64,000 nucleotides of DNA, from the NCBI GenBank assembly GCA_963804825.1, contig CAWDRV010000003.1, positions 930,001-994,000 on the forward strand, read 5' to 3'. The notes under the pieces are model-generated. The model did no database searches, was not told the DNA's origin, and saw nothing but the letters and a program-made list of their open reading frames with translations. The stretch comes from JBKQVT01 sp963804825. GTDB taxonomy: Bacteria; Planctomycetota; Planctomycetia; Pirellulales; Thermoguttaceae. Below are positions 9,109 to 17,436 of the stretch, in pieces (position 1 is the first letter of the stretch; every line of letters starts with the position of its first letter). A program made the translations under genes and the position numbers.

Positions 9109-9174
9109 GGGTGCCACGGGTGCCTTGTCCACCTGTGCCGTATACACTGCTGGGCAAGCCAGCAGTGGCACCCA
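9109..9174. repeat. Double-hairpin GTGCCACTGCTGG repeat (family R3) at the cobD/cbiP junction
   Basis: On the minus strand it reads GTGCCACTGCTGG, a short loop and CCAGCAGTG, then a second hairpin ending CCGTGGCACC. The same two-hairpin plan occurs at 39131-39190 and about 61845-61916. Here it has replaced the end of cobD, and no stop remains between cobD and cbiP. Confidence 0.75.
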
Positions 9175-10250
9175 AACTGTCCGTCAGCACCTCGGCCAGC
9201 GCCTCGCACAGCCGCTGGTTCTCCGCCGCCGTTCGCACGGCCACGCGGAAAAACCGCTCGTCGAGGTGCTGCGAGGCGTCGAAGGTGCGGATCGCCAGCC
9301 CTTCGGCCAGCAAGCGGTCGGCCAACGCCGGCGCGGTCAGGTCGGCGCGATCCAACCGCACGAGGAGGAAGTTCGCCGTCCCGGGATACACGTGCAGCCC
9401 GGGCAATTGCCGCAACCGGTCGATCAGTTGCCGGCGCTGTTGGCCCACGTAGGCCGACCGTCTGCCGGAAGTATTCTTCCTCGGCCAGCACGGCCACGCC
9501 CGCCGCTTGGGCCAGCGTGCCGACCGACCAGGGCGTCAATTGCCCGCGGATTTGCCGGGCGACGTCCTCCCGGGCCGCGGCAAAACCCAACCGCAGGCCG
9601 GGAATGCCGTAGAACTTGGTGAACGAGCGGACGACGACGACGTTGTCCGGCCGGTCGTGCAACAACGAGACATGGCCGTCGAGAAAATCGGCGAACGCCT
9701 CATCGACGACGAACATGGTGGCCGCCTGCCGCGCCGCAACCGCCCGGAATTGCCGGCGATCAAAGGCCAGTCCGGTGGGATTGTTCGGCTGTCCCAGCAG
9801 CACCAGTTCCCCGCCGTGCAGTTGATCTTCCAGGGCGTTCCAGTCGAGGACGAAGCCCTTCGACTCGTCGAGCGTCAGGGGCGTGACCGCACGGCCGGCC
9901 TGCTCGACCGCCGCCGCATAGTCGATATAGGACGGCACGGGAATGACGGCCCGGTCGTAGTCGCATGCCCGGGCCAGCGCGAAGAGGATTTCGCTCGATC
10001 CGTTGCCGACGACGATCTGTTCGGCCGGCACGCGGTAGTGCGCGGCCAGCGCGTCGACCAGTTCGACGTTTTCCGGATCGGGGTAATGGACCAGCCGCTC
10101 GACGGCGCGGCTCAGGACGCCGCGGAGGCACGGCGGCGGACCCAGCGGATTGACGCTGGCGCTGAAGTCGAGGATTTGCGCGGGATCGCGCCCGGCGCGG
10201 GCCGCCAACGCTCTCAGGTTGCCGCCATGTCCTGTCGCCACGTGCGTCAC
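9175..10250 (-). CDS. cobD: Threonine-phosphate decarboxylase CobD (one frame break)
   Basis: PLP enzyme that makes (R)-1-aminopropan-2-yl phosphate, the linker later attached by CbiB. HGGNLRALAARAG, DFSASVNPLGPP, VVGNGSSEILF, GQPNNPTGL, VVDEAFADF and SFTKFYGIPGLRLGF (with the PLP lysine) are all present. A shift near 9447 separates the body from the C-terminal part (GQQRRQLIDRLRQLPGLHV, TANFLLVRL). GTG at 10248-10250 is the chosen start. The coding frame is open into cobS upstream and cbiP downstream; a repeat (9109-9174) occupies the 3' end, so the true C-terminus cannot be fixed. Confidence 0.87.
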
Positions 10251-10251
10251 C

Positions 10252-11001
10252 TCACACGGATCGAGCGGCCAGAGGGTCAAGGTCAACGCGGGGACGGCTT
10301 CCACGATTTCGCATGCGGCGCCGAAGGTGTCGCCGGTGGCGCCGCCGAGCTTGCGATAGACGTAGACGGCCAGGAGCAAGGTCGTCGCCAGGCACGCGGC
10401 CACAGAGGACCAGGCCGCGGCGAAGCCCCAGCACGCTGCAGGCCACGGCGGCCAGCAGGACAGCGGCCCCAAGCGCGGCCGCCACGTGCCGGTCGCGGCG
10501 GAAAATGGCCCCCAGCCCCTCGGGACGCGCGGAGGGCAACAGGGCGACGTGGACGCAAATGGCCGTCCGTCCGGCCAGCGGCATCAGCAACACGGCCGGC
10601 CAAAGGCTCGCCGGGCCCAGCGAACCGAGCGCGGCGAACTTCAGCAGCAGCACGCCGACGACCGCGATCAGGCCCATCGGACCGGCATGGCTGTCCTTCA
10701 TGATTTCCAGCATCCGCTGGCGATCGCGGCAACTGAAGAAACCGTCGGCGGTGTCCGACAGCCCGTCCAGGTGCAGACATCCGGAGAAACTCATCAGGGC
10801 GATCAGCAGCACGGCGGCGGCAACCAGCGACGGGGCACGCTGCGCAAGTCCCCAGGCGATCGCGGCCGCCGCGACGCCCAGCAGCAGGCCGACGACGGGG
10901 AAAAAGGCCACGCTGCCGGCCAGGTCCGCCTCGGCCGTGCCCCAGGCGCCGGGCAGGGGCACGATCGTGAGGAATCGGATTGCCGCCAGCAAGCGTTTCA
11001 T
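10252..11001 (-). CDS. cobS: Adenosylcobinamide-GDP ribazoletransferase CobS (frame breaks)
   Basis: Membrane enzyme that joins adenosylcobinamide-GDP with alpha-ribazole (phosphate). The N-terminus AAIRFLTIVPLPG, the metal-site motif GCLHLDGLSDTADGFFS and DSHAGPMGLIAVV are diagnostic. An extra G in a GGGG run near 10455 throws the frame; the helix AACLATTLLLAVYVYRKLGG continues in the next frame, as does GATGDTFGAACEIVEA. The stop at 10252 in the original frame gives a normal 249-residue length and touches the cobD GTG, which implies a second, compensating shift near the end. ATG at 10999-11001 overlaps the cobT stop. Confidence 0.88.
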   Translation of the reverse strand: MKRLLAAIRFLTIVPLPGAWGTAEADLAGSVAFFPVVGLLLGVAAAAIAWGLAQRAPSLVAAAVLLIALMSFSGCLHLDGLSDTADGFFSCRDRQRMLEIMKDSHAGPMGLIAVVGVLLLKFAALGSLGPASLWPAVLLMPLAGRTAICVHVALLPSARPEGLGAIFRRDRHVAAALGAAVLLAAVACSVLGLRRGLVLCGRVPGDDLAPGRLRLSQARRRHRRHLRRRMRNRGSRPRVDLDPLAARSV

Positions 11002-12063
11002 GGGTTGGCCTTGGAAACGTGGGCTTCGTCGAAGGTGGCGATTTCGGTGAGGATGCGCTGGGCGGCCTCGACGAGGTTCATCGCCAGCGCGGCGCCGGTC
11101 CCTTCGCCCAGCCGCAGATCCAGGTCCAGCAGGGGCTCCTTGCCCAAGTGGCGTTGCATTGCCGGATGTCCTTGTTCCGCGCTGCGATGGGCCGCGATGA
11201 TGTATTGCGAGGCCGCGGGGCAAAGCGACTGGGCGATCATGGCCCCGGCGGTGGAGATGAAGCCGTCGACGACGACCGGCTTTTGCCGCGCGGCGGCGCC
11301 GAGGATCACGCCGGCGAGTCCGCCGATCTCGAATCCGCCCACTTTGGAAAGCACGTCCAGCCCGTCGCGCGGATCGGGGCGGTTGACGGCCAGCGCGGTT
11401 TCCACCACGGCGATCTTCCGAGCCAACTGCCCGTCGTCGATGCCGGTGCCGCGGCCGGTCACGTCGGCGACCGGCTACGCCGCAGATCGCAGCGACGACG
11501 GCCGTCGAGGGCGTCGTGTTGGCAATGCCCATGTCGCCGGTGCCGAACAGGTCGGTCTGCTCGGCCAGCGAATCGACCACTTCGATGCCCGCCTCGACGG
11601 CCCGGACGGCCTGGGCATGGGTCATGGCCGGTCCCTTGGCGATGTTGGCCGTGCCGGGGGCCACCCGCTTCGAGATGATCTTGCCCGCCGCGACCAGCGG
11701 GCCCAAGTCGGCGGCCACGCCCATGTCGACGACGACCACCCTGGCCCCGGCCAGGCGGCCCAGAGCGTTGATGCCGGCCATGCCGGCCGCAAATCCGTGG
11801 ACCATCTGCGGCGTCACCTCTTGGGGATACTTGCTCACGCCCTCGGCGGCCACGCCATGATCGCCGGCCATCGTGACGATGGTCTTCCGCGCCACCGGCG
11901 GACGCAGCGAGCGGGTCATGCCGGCCAGGTCCACGGCCAGGTCCATCAGCCGGCCCAGGGCCCAATGCGGCATGATCAATTGGTCCAATCGCTGCCTGGC
12001 CCGCCGACGGAAATCTTCGTCCTGGGGGGCAATCTGCCGCAGCGTCGTTTCCAACAAGCTCAC
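10998..12063 (-). CDS. cobT: Nicotinate-nucleotide:dimethylbenzimidazole phosphoribosyltransferase CobT (one frame break)
   Basis: Activates the lower-ligand base by phosphoribosyl transfer from nicotinate mononucleotide. AGDHGVAAEGVSKYPQEVT, GINALGRLAGARVVVVDMG, TDLFGTGDMGIANTTPS and VLSKVGGFEIGGLAGVILG are family motifs; the C-terminal LRLGEGTGAALAMNL carries the catalytic Glu. A shift near 11470 lies just before the TGRGTGID segment. GTG at 12061-12063 overlaps the cobU stop (GTGA), and the cobT stop overlaps cobS (ATGA). nadC, which uses the same nicotinate nucleotide pool, lies about 5 kb away but is a separate unit. Confidence 0.92.
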
Positions 12064-12623
12064 GTCGTTACCCCTTTCCGGTTCACATCTTTCAGATCCA
12101 ACGGGATTCCGCAGGAAACCAGCGTCACGCGGTCGGCGCGGGCGGCAATCGCCTGGTTCGCCCGGCCGACCAGGTCGCGATAGCGGCGGGCCGCCGTGTT
12201 CTCCGGCACGATGCCCATGCCGACTTCGTTGCTCACCAGCACGACCGTGCCGCGGCATCCGGCGGCCGCGTCGAGCACCGCCCGGCAGTGGTCGGCCACG
12301 TGGGCTTCGTCCAGGGGCCGGCCGTCGCGGTCGGCGGCGTACATCAGGTTGTTGATCCACAGGGTGATGCAATCGACCAGCAGCACGCCCGCTTGATCGC
12401 GAGCGGCGAAGCACGCCGGCCAGGTCGAGTGGCTCTTCGATGGTTTCCCAGCCCCGGTCGCGCCGGGCCGCGCGATGCTGCTCGACGCGCCGGCGCATCT
12501 CGTCGTCGATCACCGGGCAGGTGGCCACGAAGACGCGGCCCGCCGGCAGCGATTCGGCCAGGCCTGGGCATAGGCGCTCTTCCCGCTGCGGCAGCCGCCG
12601 ACGATCAAGATGATCTCAGCCAT
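12060..12623 (-). CDS. cobU: Adenosylcobinamide kinase / guanylyltransferase CobU (two frame breaks)
   Basis: Bifunctional enzyme that phosphorylates adenosylcobinamide and then forms the GDP derivative. The P-loop VGGCRSGKSAYAQ opens the protein; EQHRAARRDRGWETIEEP holds the guanylylated His region; VLLVDCITLWINNLM and VLVSNEVGMGIVPENTAAR complete the fold. Shifts near 12568 and 12405 separate these three blocks. 187 residues when joined, as expected. ATG at 12621-12623 overlaps the tail of cobC. Confidence 0.91.
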
Positions 12624-13230
12624 GACCGGCGTCTCCTGACGCGCTCGGCGCTCGGGAAGGCGAGCACGCCTCGGCCGTCGAACAGATGGAGGACGACCGC
12701 GGCGGCGTAATCGACCTCGAAGAGGACGTAGTTTCGCGGGTCCAGGCCCAACAAGTGGCAGAGGATCGCCCGGATCGCGCCGCCGTGGGTGACGGCCAGG
12801 ACCGTGTCGGCCGGGTCCGCATGCCAGGCGGTCGGCGGACTGGCGGACGCGCTCGAGGAATCCGGCAAGGCTTTCGCCGCCGGGAAAGGCGAAGTCGAAC
12901 TCGAAGGCCGCCCAGCGATCGACCAGCGCCGGCTCCTCGGCCTTCAGGTCCTCGAAGCGGCGGTTCTCCCAGCGGCCGAAGTCGATCTCCCGCAGGTCGC
13001 GGTCGATCTCGACGGCCACGTCGGCGACCATCGCCGCGGCCGTCTGCCGGCATCGCTCCAGCGGGCTGCAATAGCATCGGCCCGGGGCAAGCCGCCGGAT
13101 GCTGGCGGGCCAGGGCGCGGGCCTGCTCGCGGCCGGCCGCGTCCAGGGGCGGATCGGTTGCCCCGATCAGCCGCCCGACGTATTCGGCCCCGGGCCGGGC
13201 GTGCCGCACCAAGACGAGGCGATGGGCCAT
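12605..13230 (-). CDS. cobC: Alpha-ribazole phosphatase CobC, histidine phosphatase family (two frame breaks)
   Basis: Removes the 5'-phosphate of alpha-ribazole phosphate or of the late cobalamin intermediate. The catalytic RHG-type motif is LVLVRHARPG near the N-terminus; CYCSPLERCRQTA, LREIDFGRWENRRFEDL and LAVTHGGAIRAILCHLLG (second catalytic His) follow. The blocks lie in three frames, with shifts near 13085 (CCCCGGG run) and 12825. ATG at 13228-13230 has GGGGA about nine bases upstream. First gene after the riboswitch and its terminator; the stop lies 19 bases inside cobU. Confidence 0.85.
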
Positions 13231-13246
13231 CGTAAGGGTCCCCAAC

Positions 13247-13277
13247 AAAAAAAGCCCGTCCCTCGAAGAGGCCGGGC
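13247..13277 (-). terminator. Rho-independent terminator of the cobalamin leader
   Basis: On the minus strand GCCCGGCCTC, a TTC loop and GAGGGACGGGC are followed by seven T. It lies between the cobalamin riboswitch and cobC, where a ligand-controlled attenuator is expected. Confidence 0.85.
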
Positions 13278-13309
13278 CTTGCAACGGGTGCAACTTGGAC
13301 CTTCCCTCG

Positions 13310-13485
13310 AAGGAACGCGGTGAAGCGCCTTCTGGTATCCTGACTTCCGAATCGTCCTACTTGCCGCGACCTTCCCATCCGACGGTTCGGACAGTGGCCA
13401 TTCTATGCGGCGTTCGTCATCGGTTACAGTGGCGGGGCCGTGCTGGATTTTCACCGGCTTCCCAATTCCAACGGAACAGCTTTAG
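13310..13485 (-). promoter_or_regulatory. Cobalamin riboswitch (B12 box)
   Basis: The minus-strand leader contains GAAGCCGGTGAAAATCC, then CCCCGCCACTGTAA, and downstream the B12 box AGTCAGGATACC (about 13337-13348). This is the conserved order of the AdoCbl riboswitch core. A terminator hairpin follows at once, so transcription of the cob operon should stop when cobalamin is plentiful. It is the only leader element seen for the operon. Confidence 0.95.
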
Positions 13486-13526
13486 GATAGGGGAGGGCGG
13501 CGGAAGTTGTCAAGAGGGGGCAAGGC

Positions 13527-13632
13527 AGCGAGCCGGAGGCGTTAGCCTCCGGACAGCGTCCAGTCGCCGCAACGGCGACGGCGGAAGGCAGCGAGCCGCG
13601 GGGTTTATCCCCGCGGAGGGGTTGCGCAAGAG
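13527..13632. repeat. Palindromes GAGCCGGAGGCGTTAGCCTCCGG (R4) and GCGGGGTTTATCCCCGC (R5)
   Basis: Two short palindromes lie back to back upstream of the riboswitch. R4 relatives occur at 46900-46979; a near copy of R5, including the following GGAGGGGTTGCGCAA, is at 14886-14936. No gene is seen here. Confidence 0.75.
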
Positions 13633-13705
13633 CCCGGTCCGCGGCGGCTTGATCGTCGCCCCCGTCGGCGAGGTGGCACCCACGAAACGGGCTGAGATGG
13701 TACCG

Positions 13706-14738
13706 CTACGTCTCGGGCTCCAACGTCGCCGCCGTCGGTGTCGATTCGCCGGTAGAAATCGGAAGTCCGTACCGGCTCCTCAGGGCTTGCAGGTACGCGA
13801 GTTCCTCGGCTGACGGCAACCCCTCGGAAACGACCCACCACTTCTTCGCCCGACATTCCGTGGGCCAGTGAGAATATTCCAGTAGTTGCCCTACCGCCTC
13901 GCGCACCGCCGCACGTACGTCGGGAGCCACCTTGATCTCGCAGAAAAGAGCCCCGCCGTCCGTATCGACCGCCACATCGACGCGCCGATCCCCGGCGACT
14001 GGCCGCTCGGGCTGAACTAAGCATCCGGGAAACTCAGCCTTGAGGATCGTGACGAGCAGCTCCTGCAACAGGTTATGGCGCAGGTCAACTTCGATCTCGG
14101 AAGCGGGCCGGGACATTGTGGTGCCTTTCGGCTTGCTGCCCTCATGCTGCGGTGGGCCGCCAGGAAGATCTCGCCCGCCACCTTAGGCACCGATTCGACG
14201 TACTTGTACAGGTCGTACAGCCGGTCGAAGTCCCGAAGAATCTGATGCACGTCCACTTTCGCCTCGGGAACCATCGTCCCGAGGAAGACGAACGCCTCCG
14301 TGTCTATGGAATCAGGTAATATCTCCCCGGGTGAGCGATCCCGACTTCGTGTCGTCCCGTTCCAGTCCCACATCCGAAAGCCGACCAGCAGGTCCGCGTT
14401 CGCCCGCACCCATTCGTTGAAGCGACGCACCTTGGGACGGAGGATGTTGGGATCGGGAAGGTTCTGGCTCTTCTCGAAGGAGAACGCAACCCCGTGCCGC
14501 CACCAACGCTCCTCGCTCGTGAGGTTGCTCCATCCCGATGTTAAATTGCAACTCCTTGCGCCCGCCATCGTGAAATGCGTACTCCTCCTTTGCCTTTGGA
14601 AATATTGTGCGCTTGTGGAAAATCCCCTTGGTTGTTTGCGCGCTTCCCGTGCAGCTTGGCACGCAATTGCTGTAGGGCACCGACTCGGTACGCAGGGGCT
14701 GCCTTGTTGATTCGCTCAGCCAGGGTCGTGACGTTCAT
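13706..14738 (-). CDS. Hypothetical protein with C-terminal PD-(D/E)XK nuclease-like motif (frame breaks)
   Basis: One gene pieced from several frames, with shifts near 14625, 14555 and 14115; about 344 residues when joined. The N-terminal half has FHDGGRKELQFNIGMEQ, RHGVAFSFEKSQNLPDPN and VRRFNEWVRANADLLVGF, which I recall together in a family of uncharacterised proteins. The C-terminal half has RRVDVAVDTDGGALFCEIKV then AAVREAVGQLLEYSHWP, an Asp...Glu-x-Lys pattern like restriction-type nuclease folds. ATG at 14736-14738 has GGAG eight bases upstream. Function unknown; a DNA-processing or defence role is only a guess. The C-terminal part from 14116 could be a separate small protein (it has its own ATG). 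Confidence 0.55.
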
Positions 14739-14885
14739 TCCGTATGCTCCACCAAGGATTGCAACGGGGACGTAGCGAGTTCTGGGATGCTGGCAGCGCA
14801 ACGCTCGGACGCCATTTTCAGAATAGGGAAGGCCAGGGGGCGTTGTCAAGAGGAAGCGGTTGTAAGGCGGAAGGGCGAAAAAGTC

Positions 14886-14936
14886 AAGACAGCGAGCTGC
14901 GGGGTTCATCCCCGCGGAGGGGTTGCGCAAAAACAC
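14886..14936. repeat. R5 palindrome GCGGGGTTCATCCCCGC with GGAGGGGTTGCGCAA tail
   Basis: Near copy of 13587-13630, lying between the zinc-ribbon gene and the nuclease-like gene. Confidence 0.7.
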
Positions 14937-14949
14937 GCAACCGTGCCCC

Positions 14950-15635
14950 TCAATCGACCGAGCGGAGCCAGTCGAACAGCCAGAGAGGATTGCCGCACTC
15001 CGGACACTGCTCGCCGTTCTCCAACAGCTTGCCTCGGCATTGCTCGCAATCGGAAATGGCGGGCAGGACCGCGACCTGACGCTGGCGAACTTCCGTCGCC
15101 TGCGATGAATCGCCGAAGGCCAACGCCGTGACAATCTCGACCGCCAGCGGCATCAGACGAAACAGCACCAGCGGGGCGCGGCGCGACTCGGGCAACGCCC
15201 GGGCCATCACGTCGGTGAAGGTCAACCGCCGCTGGTCGGGCGTCTTGGCAAGGTAGCACTGGACCCGCTGGACCACCCGCTCGTCGGGCTGCGAGGGCCC
15301 CAGCCGCAGCCGGGCCAGCCATTGCCAGAACCACTCGGGGCCGCCGTCGGCGTAATCGCCCCGGCAGACGGCCGCCGCGGAGACGGCGACCTGGTAGAGT
15401 TCGATCTCGATCTTCACCAGCCGCTCGGTCTTCTCTTCCGAGACGGGCGCGAGGATCGAGTCTGCGCCATCAGGCGCTGCACGTCCTCGTGCAGCCGCTT
15501 GTAGAGCGCGTCGCGGAGGATGGTCAGGCCGCCGGCCAGGCTGCCGGCGATTTCGACGCCGTCGCTGCGGCCTTCGTGGAGGTTGAACTCCTCGGCCGCC
15601 ACGGCACGGCGTTTGACGAACTCTTCGATCTCCAT
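14950..15635 (-). CDS. Hypothetical protein with C-terminal zinc ribbon (one frame break)
   Basis: About 228 residues. A soluble N-terminal half (IEEFVKRRAVAAEEFNLHEG, LTILRDALYKRLHEDVQR) and a C-terminal half (EEKTERLVKIEIELYQVAVS, EWFWQWLARLRLGP) lie in two frames that join near 15460. It ends with CEQCRGKLLENGEQCPECG, a CxxC...CxxC zinc-ribbon pattern. ATG at 15633-15635 follows GGAG. I do not recognise a family; a regulatory or protein-binding role is possible. Confidence 0.5.
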
Positions 15636-16130
15636 GCCTACTCCGACCGTCAAGGGCAGTGCCGCAACCAGGACGCCTTTTTCGCCGCACCATCCCACCC
15701 GTTGCGACGGGTGGGCCTTGCTCGCCGGCATCAGTTCCGGGCAACGGTGCCAGTGAATTCTACCCCTCCAGGCTGGGCCGGCAAGCAATTTCAATTTGGC
15801 ATGTTCCGGGGAGGAGTGCCTGGATGGACGGTCTGTGAGGGCTGTGCGAAAAGGGGGGAATTGGCCCGACCTTCTCGCGGCGGGAGGAACAGCCCGGGGG
15901 CGGCAGTTACAAACAAGTTACAACCGCCGGGACGGGGCCGGGGTACAATGCGCGCGGCGGCGGGACGCCGACAGGAAAAGCAGATGGCCGGAAGGTCGGG
16001 GATCCGACCGGGAACTTCTCCTTGCCGGCAACCGTCTATACCACAGTCCCATGCAAGGGGGACCGTCCCAGTTTTTGCGCGGCGAAAACGGGTCCCCTTT
16101 CGAGGACCAGGTCAAGAAGGAGGCAAAGTC
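15636..16130. other. Intergenic stretch before the ARPP-1-like gene
   Basis: No convincing gene. It holds an R1 repeat (16057-16102) and, just before 16131, the AGGAGG ribosome site of the next gene. A promoter for the plus-strand gene should lie here, but I cannot point to clear -35/-10 boxes. Confidence 0.5.
16057..16102. repeat. GACCGTCCC palindromic repeat (family R1)
   Basis: GGGGGACCGTCCC, then TTTTTGCGCGGCGAAAA, then CGGGTCCCC: same plan as 642-690. It lies 28 bases upstream of the ATG at 16131. Confidence 0.75.
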
Positions 16131-17279
16131 ATGAACGCGCGTTCGAGAGGTTTTGGTCGAAGGGCGGCCTTGGCCGCGCTGGCCGCGGCCATCGGCTGCG
16201 GATGGGTCGTTTTCAGTTCCGCGACGCTCTGGGCCCAGCGGCCCTCGACGGAGCGGCACGTCCAGGAGTTGGGCCGCTACCTGGACGGGGTGAAGATTGC
16301 CGAGCCGGTCACGTATCGGCAATTGGCCGTCTATCCGGTGCTGGTCGACGACGTGCCGCTGCTGCGCGGCCACTGGCTGACGGCCGATGAGGCGATTTCC
16401 CACGGCATGCTTGTCGTCACTGAGAAGCCCGGTGGCAGCGTGCCGCTGGTCCAGGTCGAGAACCGCAGCCAGAGTGTCGCGCGGCTGAGCGATTCGGTGT
16501 TCCTCATGGCCGGCGAGGTGATTGCCGGCGGCATGCAAGCCCGCACCGTCCGCCACGAGGTGGTGCTGGCCGCGGGCCAGAAGATCGACCTGGACGTCTT
16601 CTGCGTCGAGGCCCATCGCTGGTCGGGCGAGCAGAGATTCTCCGCCGGCAGCAAGACCATGCTCCCGCAGTCGATCCAAGGGGAGCTTCGCAAAGGGTCC
16701 GGCCAGGGAAAGATGTGGTCGGAAGTCACCCGCAACAACAAAGCCTTGAACTCGGAAAACGCCACCAGCAACCTCGACGAGGCCCTGCAAGCCGCGCCAG
16801 TAAAGAAGAAGCTCGAGGACGTGCGGCGGCGGATCATTCCCGCGATCCCCGAGGGCACGACAGGCTTCATTTTCGTGGACCACGGCCAGGCGCTGGGCCT
16901 GGAGCTGTTCGGCAGCGAGCGTCTTGCTCGCCAACTCCTGCCCAAGCTGCTGGATTCCTATGCCGTGGATTACGTGATTCTCGGCGATGCGCCCCGCGAC
17001 CGCGACCAGCGTCGCGACAATCGCGTGGCGATCGAGTTTTTCGAGCGGGTGTGCCGCGTGGGCAGCCAGCGGGCGACCACCCCCGGCTCCGGCTCCGGCA
17101 TCCGCACGGACGCCGATAGCCTGCTGGGCGACGGCGTGAGCCTCGACAGCACGCTGGTCCACTACGGGGTGCAAGTGCAGCAGAGAACCGCACCCCCTCC
17201 AAGACGCGGACCGGTGATTATCTATCCCAATCCCCAACAAGGCGACGACTCGAGCCCGCGACCGCCCTTGGTCAGGTAG
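16131..17279 (+). CDS. Secreted ARPP-1 (DUF6569)-like protein
   Basis: 382 residues. An Arg-rich N-terminus and a hydrophobic segment ending SSATLWAQ form a signal peptide. The body matches the ARPP-1 family as I recall it: EPVTYRQLAVYPVLV, LTADEAISHGMLVVTEK, GSVPLVQVENRSQS, VFLMAGEVIAGGMQARTVRH and IDLDVFCVEAHRW. Function unknown; expected outside the cytoplasm. ATG at 16131 follows AGGAGG at eight bases. The frame is intact. The C-terminal tail is Pro/Arg-rich. Confidence 0.7.
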   Translation: MNARSRGFGRRAALAALAAAIGCGWVVFSSATLWAQRPSTERHVQELGRYLDGVKIAEPVTYRQLAVYPVLVDDVPLLRGHWLTADEAISHGMLVVTEKPGGSVPLVQVENRSQSVARLSDSVFLMAGEVIAGGMQARTVRHEVVLAAGQKIDLDVFCVEAHRWSGEQRFSAGSKTMLPQSIQGELRKGSGQGKMWSEVTRNNKALNSENATSNLDEALQAAPVKKKLEDVRRRIIPAIPEGTTGFIFVDHGQALGLELFGSERLARQLLPKLLDSYAVDYVILGDAPRDRDQRRDNRVAIEFFERVCRVGSQRATTPGSGSGIRTDADSLLGDGVSLDSTLVHYGVQVQQRTAPPPRRGPVIIYPNPQQGDDSSPRPPLVR

Positions 17280-17305
17280 TTTCTGTTGTGAAAGGTCGGA
17301 AAGTT

Positions 17306-17396
17306 GTAGGGTGGGTCGAGCGCAGCGAGCCCCACCAGAATCGCGAAGAACTGATGGTGGGGCTCGCTGCGCTCGACCCACCCTACGATACGGGAA
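17306..17396. repeat. GTAGGGTGGGTCGAGC palindromic repeat (family R2)
   Basis: Near-perfect palindrome: GTAGGGTGGGTCGAGCGCAG at the left is mirrored by GCTGCGCTCGACCCACC at the right, with GAGCCCCACC/GGTGGGGCTC inside. The second copy is in cbiA (5783-5877). Confidence 0.9.
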
Positions 17397-17436
17397 CGGT
17401 CTTTCCGTTTCTGATCACCCCAAAGGAGACGCAGAC

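Noticed and set aside
13167..13454. A 95-codon minus-strand frame through the riboswitch
   Set aside because: The sequence is the conserved B12 leader RNA; the frame is accidental.
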